Assembly (NCBI RefSeq): GCF_032399705.1
Contig: NZ_CP135922.1
Coordinates: 3,844,001-3,908,000 of the forward strand
DNA length: 64,000 nt
Direction: 5' to 3'
From: Paenibacillus sp. BIC5C1
Lineage (GTDB): Bacteria; Bacillota; Bacilli; Paenibacillales; Paenibacillaceae
Positions within the stretch are counted from its first letter, which is position 1. The number at the start of each line of letters is the position of its first letter. The translations under genes were made by a program, and so were the position numbers. The notes beneath the pieces were generated by a model. It saw only the letters and a list, made by a program, of their open reading frames with translations, was not told the origin of the DNA and made no database searches. Positions 55,350 through 64,000 of the stretch are shown here, piece by piece.

Positions 55350-56543
55350 CTAATATGCACTTTGCTCCGGTATTCCTTGAGGTCCAATGGATTTGCCTGT
55401 ACTGACAATAGCTACTTTCACGTCAATATTCACGTTCATTTCAGAGTATATTTTCTCCCATTCTTGCTGATGTATTGTCCATTGATGCGGGTAATATCTG
55501 CGAAACTGTGTAGCGAATTTAAAAAAATCGCTTTTCAACTCCTTCTGTGACATCTGCAGTGCCTTCTCCGCTAATTCTTTCAGTCGATCCGTCCAGGCCT
55601 GCTGAAGCTTGGCCATTTTGGAAGGGTCTGTCAAATCATCATCCGTTGTATTTAATACCACTTCACCTTTGGAATGAATATGAATCTCCATAGTCCATTC
55701 TTGATTCCGAATATGTGGAACCAGAACGGTTTTGACATCGACCGCACGGATGGAAAATGATCCTTTTGAAGGTTTTACCTCAACAGGCATAATAATGTTG
55801 TCCAATTCGTTGGAGAGGAGCAGAACCCCAAGGCTAAGAGGCTCTTGAACCGTTTTGACATATGTATCGTTCTTATACAAGCTTAATCCTTTGAGATAGG
55901 GTGTGGTCGCAAGCCTGTCTTGCCCTGGTTCTGTTGGCAGAATCAGCATTCGGGATAAAATGGCGGATCGGGATGGACCTTCAATGGATTGTGCCAATTG
56001 TAGAACAGTCACACGCGTGCCCAACTTCATGTTCGCCATTTCACGTAATGATTCTGCCGAGCTTCTCTCCAGAGGATCAAGAATGGCAAGCACATCCTTT
56101 GCAGCCTCACTGCTGGAAAAAACATATGCATGCTCCCTGAACTGAGGATAACGGAGTAAAAAATCGATATATTCACGAATTCCGTTTTTACCTGCCTGCT
56201 CACTAATAACAATGACCTCGCAATGCCCCCAGAACATGTTGCGAGCGACCTTCCTTTGCAGGCGATTTAATGCTTCAGCGATGGTCTGCCCTTCCGCTGT
56301 GCGAGTCATCGTCACACCACTTGCACTTGTTCCACTGCTACCACTCTCTGCTCCCCCGCTTCCCTTGCGAGGAATAAAGATTTGAGCCGTCAGTTGTACC
56401 TTCTCGTCAACATAGTCAACGCCGGTAGCCAGAACAATTGCCAAATCGTTAATCTCTGTCCGGTCCCAACAGCCAGTCAACAGTAAGCTGCACAACATTG
56501 AGATCAATCCAACTCTTTCTATCCATAGTCGATGTTTTTTCAT
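55350..56543 (-). CDS. Spore germination lipoprotein subunit C, second operon
   Basis: A 397-residue Ger(x)C lipoprotein: lipobox LLLTGCWDRTEINDL, then AIVLATGVDYVDEKVQLTAQ, a Gly/Ser-rich insert (GSGGAESGSSGTSASG), and the conserved FWGHCEVIVISEQAGKNGI block. The C-terminal domain carries the usual long helix (LQQAWTDRLKELAEKALQMS). It overlaps the gerB-like stop by four bases. It is the C subunit of the second receptor. Confidence 0.92.
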   Translation of the reverse strand: MKKHRLWIERVGLISMLCSLLLTGCWDRTEINDLAIVLATGVDYVDEKVQLTAQIFIPRKGSGGAESGSSGTSASGVTMTRTAEGQTIAEALNRLQRKVARNMFWGHCEVIVISEQAGKNGIREYIDFLLRYPQFREHAYVFSSSEAAKDVLAILDPLERSSAESLREMANMKLGTRVTVLQLAQSIEGPSRSAILSRMLILPTEPGQDRLATTPYLKGLSLYKNDTYVKTVQEPLSLGVLLLSNELDNIIMPVEVKPSKGSFSIRAVDVKTVLVPHIRNQEWTMEIHIHSKGEVVLNTTDDDLTDPSKMAKLQQAWTDRLKELAEKALQMSQKELKSDFFKFATQFRRYYPHQWTIHQQEWEKIYSEMNVNIDVKVAIVSTGKSIGPQGIPEQSAY

Positions 56544-57658
56544 TTGCGAGCTCCATCCTTACTTCCAGGCTTCCAGATCTTCTTCAAAAGTGCAGCCATG
56601 TATATCAGACCCGGGATTACCAAGAGGAACATCATGGTGTAGACGTTGGCCGAAGCACTGACTAAACTTGCAATCCCTCCGCCACCATTAGTAACGATCC
56701 AATATGCATACACCATGCACAGGAAAGACAGTGGAGATACGAGCGGTTTATAGTCTTTCAGACCGAGCCACTCTGCCATAGATGTCGCAAAAATGTAAAG
56801 GAAGACGGAAATCTTAATAAAAATCCCGAAAATCCATATTGCAATAATAATGGCTTCAATATGCTGCAGGAAATCCGCTATAGTAATATAACGTGCAGCA
56901 ATCAGTACTGGAAATACGAAGGTGTCCGTCAAATCTCCAATCAGAAAAAGGCAAAACAGATTGGTTACGGTCATAGCTGTAGTTGTGAAAATGAGAGAAC
57001 CAAGCATCGTTCTGCCTATCCCTTTCCTTCTGTTTACATACGGAAGCAAAAAGGCCAATACAATATATTCGCTAAACCAGGCAGCAGGTGCAAGTGCGCC
57101 TTTCAGTATAGGTACAAACCCTTTCTCCATAAAAGGAAAAAACTCGGCAGGGTGAAGCTCACCAATGAGCAGAACAAAGATGAGAGCCAGCAAGACAATA
57201 AACAACGTTACAAACACTTGGGAGGTTCGTCCAACCACCTCAATTCCCAAACGGACATTAATGGCACATACAACTACCATCGTTCCCATCACCACAAACA
57301 TCGGTGTCCGGGGAAGTGCGTTATATACAATAAATTCACCATATTCCCGAATGATCAGTCCGGTCAGATGAGGAAGAAAAGTCAAATAGAGTAGGCCAAC
57401 GATCTTGCCCGGCCAGCGCCCCAGAATTAGCAGGCTTGATTGAATCAGTGTCTTCCCTGGATACATACGATCCAACCCCAAAGATATGCCAATGGCGAGC
57501 ATTCCAACCATTGAGCCCAAAAACGGGGACATCCACATGTCATGCCCTGCGTAATGCATCGTAATGCCCGGAACCGACAGTATCGCTGTAGCAAGTATGG
57601 CAGGAAACATCAAGAACGCCAGTTGAGTGACGGATATTTTTCCTTTATCCGTTAACAT
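56540..57658 (-). CDS. Spore germination permease subunit B, second operon
   Basis: A 372-residue ten-helix GerB/Spore_permease protein (GKISVTQLAFLMFPAILATA, LDRMYPGKTLIQSSLLILG, IIREYGEFIVYNALPRTPMF). ATG 57658 (MLTDKGK) follows AGGGGG by nine bases; a longer frame to 57694 would abut gerA but lacks a ribosome site. It lies 36 bases after gerA and overlaps gerC by four. It should determine nutrient specificity of the second receptor; the nutrient cannot be predicted. Confidence 0.92.
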   Translation of the reverse strand: MLTDKGKISVTQLAFLMFPAILATAILSVPGITMHYAGHDMWMSPFLGSMVGMLAIGISLGLDRMYPGKTLIQSSLLILGRWPGKIVGLLYLTFLPHLTGLIIREYGEFIVYNALPRTPMFVVMGTMVVVCAINVRLGIEVVGRTSQVFVTLFIVLLALIFVLLIGELHPAEFFPFMEKGFVPILKGALAPAAWFSEYIVLAFLLPYVNRRKGIGRTMLGSLIFTTTAMTVTNLFCLFLIGDLTDTFVFPVLIAARYITIADFLQHIEAIIIAIWIFGIFIKISVFLYIFATSMAEWLGLKDYKPLVSPLSFLCMVYAYWIVTNGGGGIASLVSASANVYTMMFLLVIPGLIYMAALLKKIWKPGSKDGARK

Positions 57659-57694
57659 AAGATAAGACCCCCTGTTTCTTGAAGTTAATTGCAT

Positions 57695-59212
57695 TTATTT
57701 CTGCTTGCTCCAAGGCATCGGACGCCACCACACATCCTTCAGCTTTCGGCTGAACGTAGGGGCCACGGGAGACAGGTATGGCGTGCCGAATGATCGCAGA
57801 CTGCTTAAGTGAATGACAATGAGAATGACACCAAGCATCACACCTATAAGTCCTAATGTCCCGGCCAGCAACATCATCGGGAATCGTAACAGCCGGGTTG
57901 CAATGCTGGCCGCATAACGGGGGATCATGAAGGAGGCTATCCCCGTAATTGCCACGATGATAATCATGGGAGCTGATACGATGCCAGCAGTTGTAGCAGC
58001 CTGACCGATAATTAAAGCGCCTACGATACTAACGGCTGACCCTACCTGTTTGGGCAATCGCACACCTGCCTCGCGCAGTGCTTCAAAGGCGATTTCCATA
58101 ATGAGTGCTTCCACTAATGCGGGAAAAGGGATCTCCTCCCTTGCCCGGGCGATGCTCAACATTAATACCGTTGGAATCATTTCCTGATGAAAAGTTGTTA
58201 TGGCAACATAAGCGGATGGTAGTAAAAGCGACAGCACATAAAAGAAATACCGGAGCCAGCGAACAAATACAGCCATAAACATATTTTGATAATAATCCTC
58301 TGGAGATTGCAGCATGGAAAAAATCGTTACAGGTGCGATCAGACTGAAAGGGGTCCCGTCAACCAGCAGGGCGAAGCGGCCTTCCAATAGATTGGAGGCA
58401 ACCACGTCCGGTCGTTCTGTCGCAATCATCTGGGGAAAAGGGGAATAATGCTGGTCAATGATGCCCTCCTCAATGTACTGACTCTCTAATACATCCTTAA
58501 TCTTTAACTGACTCAGGCGTGACTCTACCTCTTTGACCAGCTTCGGATCAATAATCCCTTCCATATAAGCAAGTGCAACATTGGTACTTGTGTACTCTCC
58601 AATGGTAAGCGCCCTCAGCTTAAGGTCTGATGTCTTCACCCGTTTTCGCAGTAAAGAGAGATTAGTCGCTAACGATTCCGTGAATCCGTCACGGGAACCA
58701 CGAACCGTTGATTCCGCCGCCGGCTCCTCCGGCGTTCGATTAGCTGCTTTGTAGAGGGGATATACGGTGGCCAAAGCTTCTCCTTCCAGAATCAGCAAAG
58801 CTTGACCATCCAATATGGACTCTACCGCCTGACCGACAGTGTGCACATTCTGGATGGAGGAGAGCGGAACTTGGGTCGGCGGAAGTTTAATACGTTTGTC
58901 TATATGTCCAAAGGAAAAGTATTGAAGCCCTTCCTGAGGTTGAACGGAATCGTTACCGAAGAAATTTAATTCATTTACTGGGGTAACATATTTACCGGTT
59001 TCTTGTAATGGAGCGAGCACTTGGCGCTCAAGTCGTTCTGTATCACAGAGTCCGAGGCAGTAGATACAGAGGGCGGAAGTGCCCAAGGCCGTTTGAAACG
59101 AATGAAAAATAATATCGGAGCAACCCGAAAAAATGGAGCGTAACGCAGCTTCGTCCACAGAAACATGTCCGGTTAACGGTTCATCCTGTCCCTTGATTAT
59201 TTGTGAACTCAT
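57695..59212 (-). CDS. Spore germination subunit A, second operon
   Basis: A 505-residue GerA-family protein with the same layout as the first: N-terminal soluble domain (TVRGSRDGFTESLATNLSLL, QHYSPFPQMIATERPDVVAS), then membrane helices with FPALVEALIMEIAFEALREA, VGSAVSIVGALIIGQAATTA and a C-terminal SLRSFGTPYLSPVAP, a motif also found in the first copy (LYSFGTPYLSPLSP). The start is ATG 59212 behind GGGAGG. It is first in the A-B-C-D operon. The two A proteins are clearly paralogous but divergent, pointing to different nutrients. Confidence 0.93.
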   Translation of the reverse strand: MSSQIIKGQDEPLTGHVSVDEAALRSIFSGCSDIIFHSFQTALGTSALCIYCLGLCDTERLERQVLAPLQETGKYVTPVNELNFFGNDSVQPQEGLQYFSFGHIDKRIKLPPTQVPLSSIQNVHTVGQAVESILDGQALLILEGEALATVYPLYKAANRTPEEPAAESTVRGSRDGFTESLATNLSLLRKRVKTSDLKLRALTIGEYTSTNVALAYMEGIIDPKLVKEVESRLSQLKIKDVLESQYIEEGIIDQHYSPFPQMIATERPDVVASNLLEGRFALLVDGTPFSLIAPVTIFSMLQSPEDYYQNMFMAVFVRWLRYFFYVLSLLLPSAYVAITTFHQEMIPTVLMLSIARAREEIPFPALVEALIMEIAFEALREAGVRLPKQVGSAVSIVGALIIGQAATTAGIVSAPMIIIVAITGIASFMIPRYAASIATRLLRFPMMLLAGTLGLIGVMLGVILIVIHLSSLRSFGTPYLSPVAPTFSRKLKDVWWRPMPWSKQK

Positions 59213-59262
59213 TCTGCTTCCTCCCTGTGGTTACTCTGAATACGAATTCTCATAGATAACGA

Positions 59263-59292
59263 TATTCTGCGCTCCACAAGAAAGATTTATAC
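59263..59292 (-). promoter_or_regulatory. Candidate sigma-G promoter of the second ger operon
   Basis: On the minus strand GTATA (perfect gHATR) and, after 18 bases, CAGAATA (CATWHTW with one mismatch), 51 bases ahead of the gerA start. It matches the layout ahead of the first ger operon and fits forespore expression. Confidence 0.45.
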
Positions 59293-59333
59293 GAAAGGCT
59301 AACCATATCTTAATGAAAGACCTATGAAAACAA

Positions 59334-59361
59334 AATAGCCCCTGCGTTAACAGGGGCTATT
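59334..59361. terminator. Terminator left behind the oxidoreductase relic
   Basis: AATAGCCCCTG pairs perfectly with CAGGGGCTATT around CGTTAA. On the minus strand TTTTGTTTTC follows, so it ends transcripts from the relic at 59373 before the ger operon. It also works symmetrically. Confidence 0.85.
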
Positions 59362-59372
59362 CTTTATTACTT

Positions 59373-59595
59373 TTAGAATGACAGAATCACTTTACCCTCA
59401 GAGTGACCCGTCGACACTTTTTTTAACGCCTTTTTGTCCATCACCAGAAGGTTGTGTACCTTCCGTAATCAGGAGTTCCATGGTGGCACGCTGAGCGTAA
59501 TAAAGTGCAGCCAGCTCTCCAGGCGTTCCATTTTCATGTACTCGACTTCGTGTCATAGGCGCCATAACGAGTCGATGTGGTTCAATCCGGCTTGC
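59373..59595 (-). pseudogene. Chimeric relic: old yellow enzyme fused to quinone oxidoreductase tail
   Basis: In one frame from 59595 the codons give PHRLVMAPMTRSRVHE, then GTPGELAALYYAQRATMELL and ITEGTQPSGDGQ, the N-terminal part of an OYE-type alkene reductase (NemA family). An in-frame TAA precedes it. At about 59425-59435 the frame changes and the rest reads ALKKVSTGHSEGKVILSF and stop. That is the typical C-terminal end of a zinc-binding or quinone oxidoreductase. Two different genes were joined by a deletion; neither is functional. Confidence 0.7.
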
Positions 59596-59696
59596 TTATC
59601 TTATCCTTTTAGAATGAACAGTAAAGAATGTTTCTTCTTTCCCGTCAGAAATATCCATTTTGAAGGAGAACCTGTACCGTTAAAATAGAAATAGAG

Positions 59697-59719
59697 AAAA
59701 CCGCTAACGCAGCGGTTTT
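59697..59719. terminator. Terminator of the large metalloprotease gene
   Basis: AAAACCGCT and AGCGGTTTT form a perfect nine-base stem around AACGC, 20 bases past the stop of the large gene. The minus-strand tail is T-rich (CTCTATTTCTATTTT). The stem sequence resembles that of the terminator at 7086. Confidence 0.8.
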
Positions 59720-59738
59720 TCTGGAACCCTTTCACAGT

Positions 59739-62700
59739 CTAATAATTATTAATCAAATAGATCAGTCCGATAAGATTACCTTCAACCTCATACGCCAAGT
59801 TCAATGTATAGTATCCTTTTTCTTCATTAGATATATCTACAGTAAACTTCTCAGGAGTCTGCTGCCAGTTGCTCACATCTACCAGGGTCTCTTTAAACGT
59901 TTTGTTGTTTCTAACACTTGCTGAATAGGGGATCACTTTATTACCATCTATCCCTGTAACCAGATTAGTAATTTCAATGACGGAGCCCTTCAGCTCTCCT
60001 ACTTGGACGATTTGAGGGTTTGCTATCAATTGATTGAGTTTGGTTAACCCTTTTAATGGAGAGAAATCCGTAATTGCATTGCCCGTGATATCTAACGTCA
60101 CTAGGTTATTTGCGTACTGCAACCCATCTAGGGATTCAATTCTTCCAGATTTACTATTAAGTGATTTCAACTTCAGGATATCGCCATGGGTTAGATCTCC
60201 CGCTATTCCTAATGTTGTCTTAATAGAATCTCTTAAATAATCATCTTGTATGACAATCGGCGCAGTTAAATCAACTTCGGTTAATCCAGCCATTGCTGTC
60301 CGTAATGCTGCTAGTACTGTATCCACTTCATCTTGCGTAACTTCCTTATTAACCAAGGCCGCCTCGGCGGCGGATAAGCTAGCGGTGAGCGCCGTAGCAC
60401 TCTCCTCTGTGTACCCATTAAGATTAATCGCTTCAGCCTCTGTTACGGCGTGTTCCAGATCTCCAGTAAACAGTTTATCCGTGTTGACAAAATGTAGCTT
60501 TGTATCTCCCCATGTGGCATGATCAGATCCATTGCCATTTCCGCCGTCGGTTACAACTAATTTAAGCTCTTTCGCTTCGTTAATGTCTACATCAATGAAT
60601 TTTTGAGGATCTTTGGAGTTCATCATGCCACTGTCGAATTTCTTCTCCCCGTCCACATAAACCTCAAAGCTTACCGAACCAACAGAACCATACATCTGCC
60701 GATCTACACCCACATATGACGTGAAGTAATTATAATCCTTATCGTTTAAATCATACACAATTGTAGAGTTCGAATGCGCTCCAATGCCCCTGTCATAGAT
60801 TACTTCACGATTATTCTCATCCGTTAATCTCAAAGCATGATTACTGATTGAAATATCCTTATGCGGAGCAGTATAACTATTTTTTGTAGAAGTCCAATCA
60901 TAATCGGTCAAATACTTGTAATCTTCCATGTTAACTACTGCAATCGTACGAGTTCCCGTAACTGTATTTCCATCGCTATCCGTTACGGTATAGGTAATGG
61001 GATATTTCCCAACTCTATTGAAGTTCACTTGTTCTCTTCCAGAAACCACGACATTAGAAGTTAAATCCCCATCCTCAGCATCCACGGCAGTATAAAGTTC
61101 AATGATTGGGAGGGTATGTCCTACTTTAGTCGATATCGATTTTGGTATCGTAAGTGTTGGCACACTATTTAATACAAGGAACTTGGCATCTGCCCAGACC
61201 GTGTGATCCGCTGTATTTCCATTATGATTCGCATCGGTTGTTACGAGCTTAATTTCTCTTGCGCCTGTGACAGAGATCTGTATAAATTCATGTTCTGTAC
61301 TCGATTTGAACACATCACTGCTAAATTTCCGTTCCCCATCAACGTAAATTTCAAACGTTGCAGAGGAAGCTGCATTGCCTTTCATTGCTTGATCGATGCC
61401 GATATAACTTTCAAAATAGTCATAGCCTTTGCCTTCAATGTTATATACAATTTCAGAATTGGCATGAACACCTAATCCCTTAGCATACGCTGCAGGTAGA
61501 CCTTGTCTTATTAAAGTGATTCCGCTGCTTGATGGTGCCAAATCCTTTCGCAAGGAGCTCCAGCCAACCGTAGCTGATGCTGTATCCAGATCCGAAGCAT
61601 ACACATAATCACTGGTTACAGTGACATGTGCAGTCTTGGTTTCGGTAGCCCCTTCATTCTTGATTTCATAGACAACCTCATAATTTCCTTTTGTCGTGAT
61701 ATCCACGTTATTCGATTTTACAGTAACAGTATTCACAATATCTTGACCTTGATAATTCGTCGCACTAACGTAGTTAATCGGATTAAAAGCCTGGTTCAGC
61801 TTGAGTGTAATATGCTCTTCAACCGATAGCGTTGGTTTGAATGCTTTAACCTCTACCGGACTTAGGGTGTTCAATCTTTTGTCATAACCAACGATTCTAT
61901 AGGTATAGTTTTGCGTCCCATCGATATTGTTGTCTATAAATTGATTTTTAGCCGTAAATCCAACCAAGACATTGTCCCGGTATATTTCATAACCCAGAAA
62001 ATCTTCCTTGTATGCTTTATCCATATTAAAGGTTAACGTATTCGTTTTCACTGCTTCATTCGAGCTGATATTGACGTGGATAGGAACATTTTTTGTAGCC
62101 ATTCCAGTTCCTTCATAAGAGACAACCGAATTATTTAAATACCACAACTTATTGGACGCCGGATATTTACTTACCTTCAATTTTGTCTCGGGATTGACTG
62201 TAAAACCGTGTCTAGCAAAAAAGCTGCTCAAATCCTGACCTAATACTTCTGAAGAGAATTCTACTAAATATTGTTGTCTGGAGCTCTCGCCATTAGGAAG
62301 AGATACTTTACGATCTCGATATAGACTATTTAACTGCGCCCAGTACCCAGGATGGGCCAATTCCAATTGCCAAAATGCGCCGAGTCTCGCAAAAAGACCT
62401 TGCTGTTCCATTGCTACTTTATTTTCTTGGATAACATATTTATAAATATCAGATTCGAATGGGATGCGTGTATCTATGGAATTACGCTCTACGGACAACA
62501 ACATGGGTAACATGTTATTGCTAACCTCACCGTACTCCCGTTCTCCTACAGCCATGCGGTGTCCGATTTCGTGTGATAAACCCCAACCAGGATATACCTT
62601 ACTGAAATCCTCCAGCATCAAAGCTACGGTCTCAGCCTGAATTCCGGTATGGTCACCTGCTGCATACATTGCACCATACGGTTGCATTAATCTAATATTC

Positions 62701-64000
62701 TCTCGAATAAGCTTAGGGTCATGATTAACATTGCGGCCATCCAGACCAAAGTAATCAAATAATCGATTAATCCATACATCATAACCCGTTAAAGTATCTA
62801 GAGGATTTTGGTTCTTTGTAATAAACGCATTGTAGGCTTGTGTAGTGGTACCTGTGAAAATAATACGATTGCTCACCATTTCAACCACGTCAATCATTTC
62901 ACGGTCTTTTACGTTGGGATGGGCTGTTTTATCTGCGTCTAATCTTTGTTTATAATCGTTCAATAAGGCTTTAAATTCGGCCGGATCTGTGTCTTGCGTC
63001 ATCATCGGGAATCGTTCCGCACCTTCAAAACGGATACGAGGCGCTTGCCCTTGCTCTTCCGATGTATAAGGGTTAACGATGTAGATTGGTCCACCTTTCG
63101 TTACATCATGCGCGTATGCGCTGGTTGTAGGATTCTCAGGTACCACGATCGTATTTTTTCCAGGTCGCAATTGCACCCCTTTTGCCCAGCTATTCCAAGC
63201 GCCTTCTTGCTGCGAAAAGATTAATGAAGGTACTTGATCAGTAGAACTGACATCTACATATACGTTGATCGTATCGCCCGGCATGGCTATAAGTCCGGTA
63301 GGCTGGTTATTGGTGCCCATACTAAATCTTAAGTTTTGCTGTGCATGCTTCTTCATATCGCCATGTTGTTCAGCAGTAATGATTAACCCTTCGGTCTGTA
63401 GTTCACCGCTCACGATCTTTTGGGCTAAATCAAGCTGAGCTTTAAACTGAGAATATAAAGGATGAGCAACTGCCTCATTTTCCAAAGAAGTTATTTTCTC
63501 TACTGTGTTAAACTCCCCGCTAACCTGACTATATGTATTATCCGTAAATAGTTTGTTCATCTTATCCGACACAGCATCTTTTTTATAAAAAGCAAACTCC
63601 GCCGCACTCGCCCAGTCTTGATTTGCCTTCTTGAAGACAAACTTGATTCGCTTAAATGCTGTTGGCGCAAATTTCATTTCAACGACGTCACCTGTTGAAC
63701 CTTTATACTCCCCCGAGGTTACTAACGTAAAATCATCACCTGCATCCGTCATAGAACTGTAAATCTCAAACTCTTGAGCGAATCCTTTTCCTTTAGCTCC
63801 AGTTTGTCTAGCAGCATACACAATTCTATCCAATGTAGTCGCTTCATCCAATAGAAATACGACCTCATTTGTAAAAGTTGAAGAATTGGGTTTACCTGTT
63901 TCCCAGTGTGTATTTAGTTCTCCATCAATCGCCTTATTTATGGTAGAACTTGAGTAGTTCCCCCCATTATTAGTGATTGACTTAATATGAGTAGTGTTCA
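59739..64000 (-). CDS. Large multidomain M60-like metalloprotease with CBMs, partial
   Basis: The frame stays open to the window edge, so the N terminus (and any signal peptide) is missing; at least 1,419 residues are present. Order seen, numbering from TTG 63851: F5/8-type C (CBM32-like) domain, beginning before that codon and running to about 110; M60 peptidase, about 170-560, with the zinc motif HEIGH at about 427-431 in WGLSHEIGHRM; beta-sandwich linkers; two NPCBM-type modules (about 765-910 and 1005-1145) separated by an Ig-like domain; a FIVAR-like helical segment (1150-1210); a short leucine-rich stretch (SLDGLQYANNLVTLDITGNA); and a C-terminal domain. M60 enzymes cut mucin-type glycoproteins. 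No sortase motif or SLH domain is seen at the C terminus, so it is probably secreted. Confidence 0.88.
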   Translation of the reverse strand, partial: NTTHIKSITNNGGNYSSSTINKAIDGELNTHWETGKPNSSTFTNEVVFLLDEATTLDRIVYAARQTGAKGKGFAQEFEIYSSMTDAGDDFTLVTSGEYKGSTGDVVEMKFAPTAFKRIKFVFKKANQDWASAAEFAFYKKDAVSDKMNKLFTDNTYSQVSGEFNTVEKITSLENEAVAHPLYSQFKAQLDLAQKIVSGELQTEGLIITAEQHGDMKKHAQQNLRFSMGTNNQPTGLIAMPGDTINVYVDVSSTDQVPSLIFSQQEGAWNSWAKGVQLRPGKNTIVVPENPTTSAYAHDVTKGGPIYIVNPYTSEEQGQAPRIRFEGAERFPMMTQDTDPAEFKALLNDYKQRLDADKTAHPNVKDREMIDVVEMVSNRIIFTGTTTQAYNAFITKNQNPLDTLTGYDVWINRLFDYFGLDGRNVNHDPKLIRENIRLMQPYGAMYAAGDHTGIQAETVALMLEDFSKVYPGWGLSHEIGHRMAVGEREYGEVSNNMLPMLLSVERNSIDTRIPFESDIYKYVIQENKVAMEQQGLFARLGAFWQLELAHPGYWAQLNSLYRDRKVSLPNGESSRQQYLVEFSSEVLGQDLSSFFARHGFTVNPETKLKVSKYPASNKLWYLNNSVVSYEGTGMATKNVPIHVNISSNEAVKTNTLTFNMDKAYKEDFLGYEIYRDNVLVGFTAKNQFIDNNIDGTQNYTYRIVGYDKRLNTLSPVEVKAFKPTLSVEEHITLKLNQAFNPINYVSATNYQGQDIVNTVTVKSNNVDITTKGNYEVVYEIKNEGATETKTAHVTVTSDYVYASDLDTASATVGWSSLRKDLAPSSSGITLIRQGLPAAYAKGLGVHANSEIVYNIEGKGYDYFESYIGIDQAMKGNAASSATFEIYVDGERKFSSDVFKSSTEHEFIQISVTGAREIKLVTTDANHNGNTADHTVWADAKFLVLNSVPTLTIPKSISTKVGHTLPIIELYTAVDAEDGDLTSNVVVSGREQVNFNRVGKYPITYTVTDSDGNTVTGTRTIAVVNMEDYKYLTDYDWTSTKNSYTAPHKDISISNHALRLTDENNREVIYDRGIGAHSNSTIVYDLNDKDYNYFTSYVGVDRQMYGSVGSVSFEVYVDGEKKFDSGMMNSKDPQKFIDVDINEAKELKLVVTDGGNGNGSDHATWGDTKLHFVNTDKLFTGDLEHAVTEAEAINLNGYTEESATALTASLSAAEAALVNKEVTQDEVDTVLAALRTAMAGLTEVDLTAPIVIQDDYLRDSIKTTLGIAGDLTHGDILKLKSLNSKSGRIESLDGLQYANNLVTLDITGNAITDFSPLKGLTKLNQLIANPQIVQVGELKGSVIEITNLVTGIDGNKVIPYSASVRNNKTFKETLVDVSNWQQTPEKFTVDISNEEKGYYTLNLAYEVEGNLIGLIYLINNY

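Overview
The window looks like a chromosomal segment of a spore-forming Firmicute of the Paenibacillus type. The evidence is moderate-to-low GC, strong AGGAGG-type ribosome sites, two GerA-family germinant receptor operons, YesM/YesN two-component systems beside an LplABC-type sugar transporter, GH78/GH3/GH95 glycosidases, and Bacillus-type yclNOPQ and ydfHIJ homologues. The genus is an inference from gene content only. I saw no rRNA, tRNA, CRISPR array, insertion sequence or prophage.

Layout. 1-4.2 kb: an SDR oxidoreductase divergent from a GAF/LuxR regulator, then a VanR/VanS-like two-component pair. 4.4-9.2 kb: a small membrane protein, a CynX-type MFS exporter cotranscribed with a FadR-type GntR regulator, and a CPA1 Na+/H+ antiporter. 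9.5-16.1 kb: a YesM-YesN system followed by a lipoprotein and two permeases of a carbohydrate ABC importer, with a perfect catabolite-repression (cre) match ahead of the lipoprotein gene. 16.6-21.2 kb: a PAP2 phosphatase, an isolated MotE/MgtE_N-like membrane protein, an OmpR/EnvZ-type two-component pair and a DedA protein, possibly a cell-envelope lipid-carrier group. 21.4-25.2 kb: a siderophore ABC importer (yclQNOP order) with a near-perfect Fur box. 25.5-32.2 kb: an orphan response regulator that has lost its acidic pocket, a TetR regulator, DegV, and a ydfHIJ-like system (sensor, regulator, MMPL exporter) with two matching palindromic operators.

32.4-45.7 kb is a sugar-degradation region: epimerase-like protein, two related AraC regulators, a P450, a GPH sugar symporter, a GH78 rhamnosidase and a GH3 glucosidase. 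It also carries the decayed remains of a second GH3 gene and of a DUF4038/5605-type glycosidase. 45.8-48.3 kb holds L-lactate dehydrogenase and permease. 48.4-59.2 kb holds two complete germinant receptor operons, each with a small D subunit (orders A-C-D-B and A-B-C-D), separated by a GH95 fucosidase. 59.4-59.6 kb is a chimeric relic of an old-yellow-enzyme gene and a quinone oxidoreductase gene. The right edge is a very large secreted M60-type metalloprotease with many carbohydrate-binding modules, cut by the window end.

The genes work mainly in sensing and taking up carbohydrates, degrading glycans, defending the envelope and germinating spores. I found no clearly new multi-gene system. 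The most informative unannotated signals are the paired operators of the ydfHIJ-like locus, the atypical response regulator, the palindrome ahead of the P450 gene, and three gene relics.
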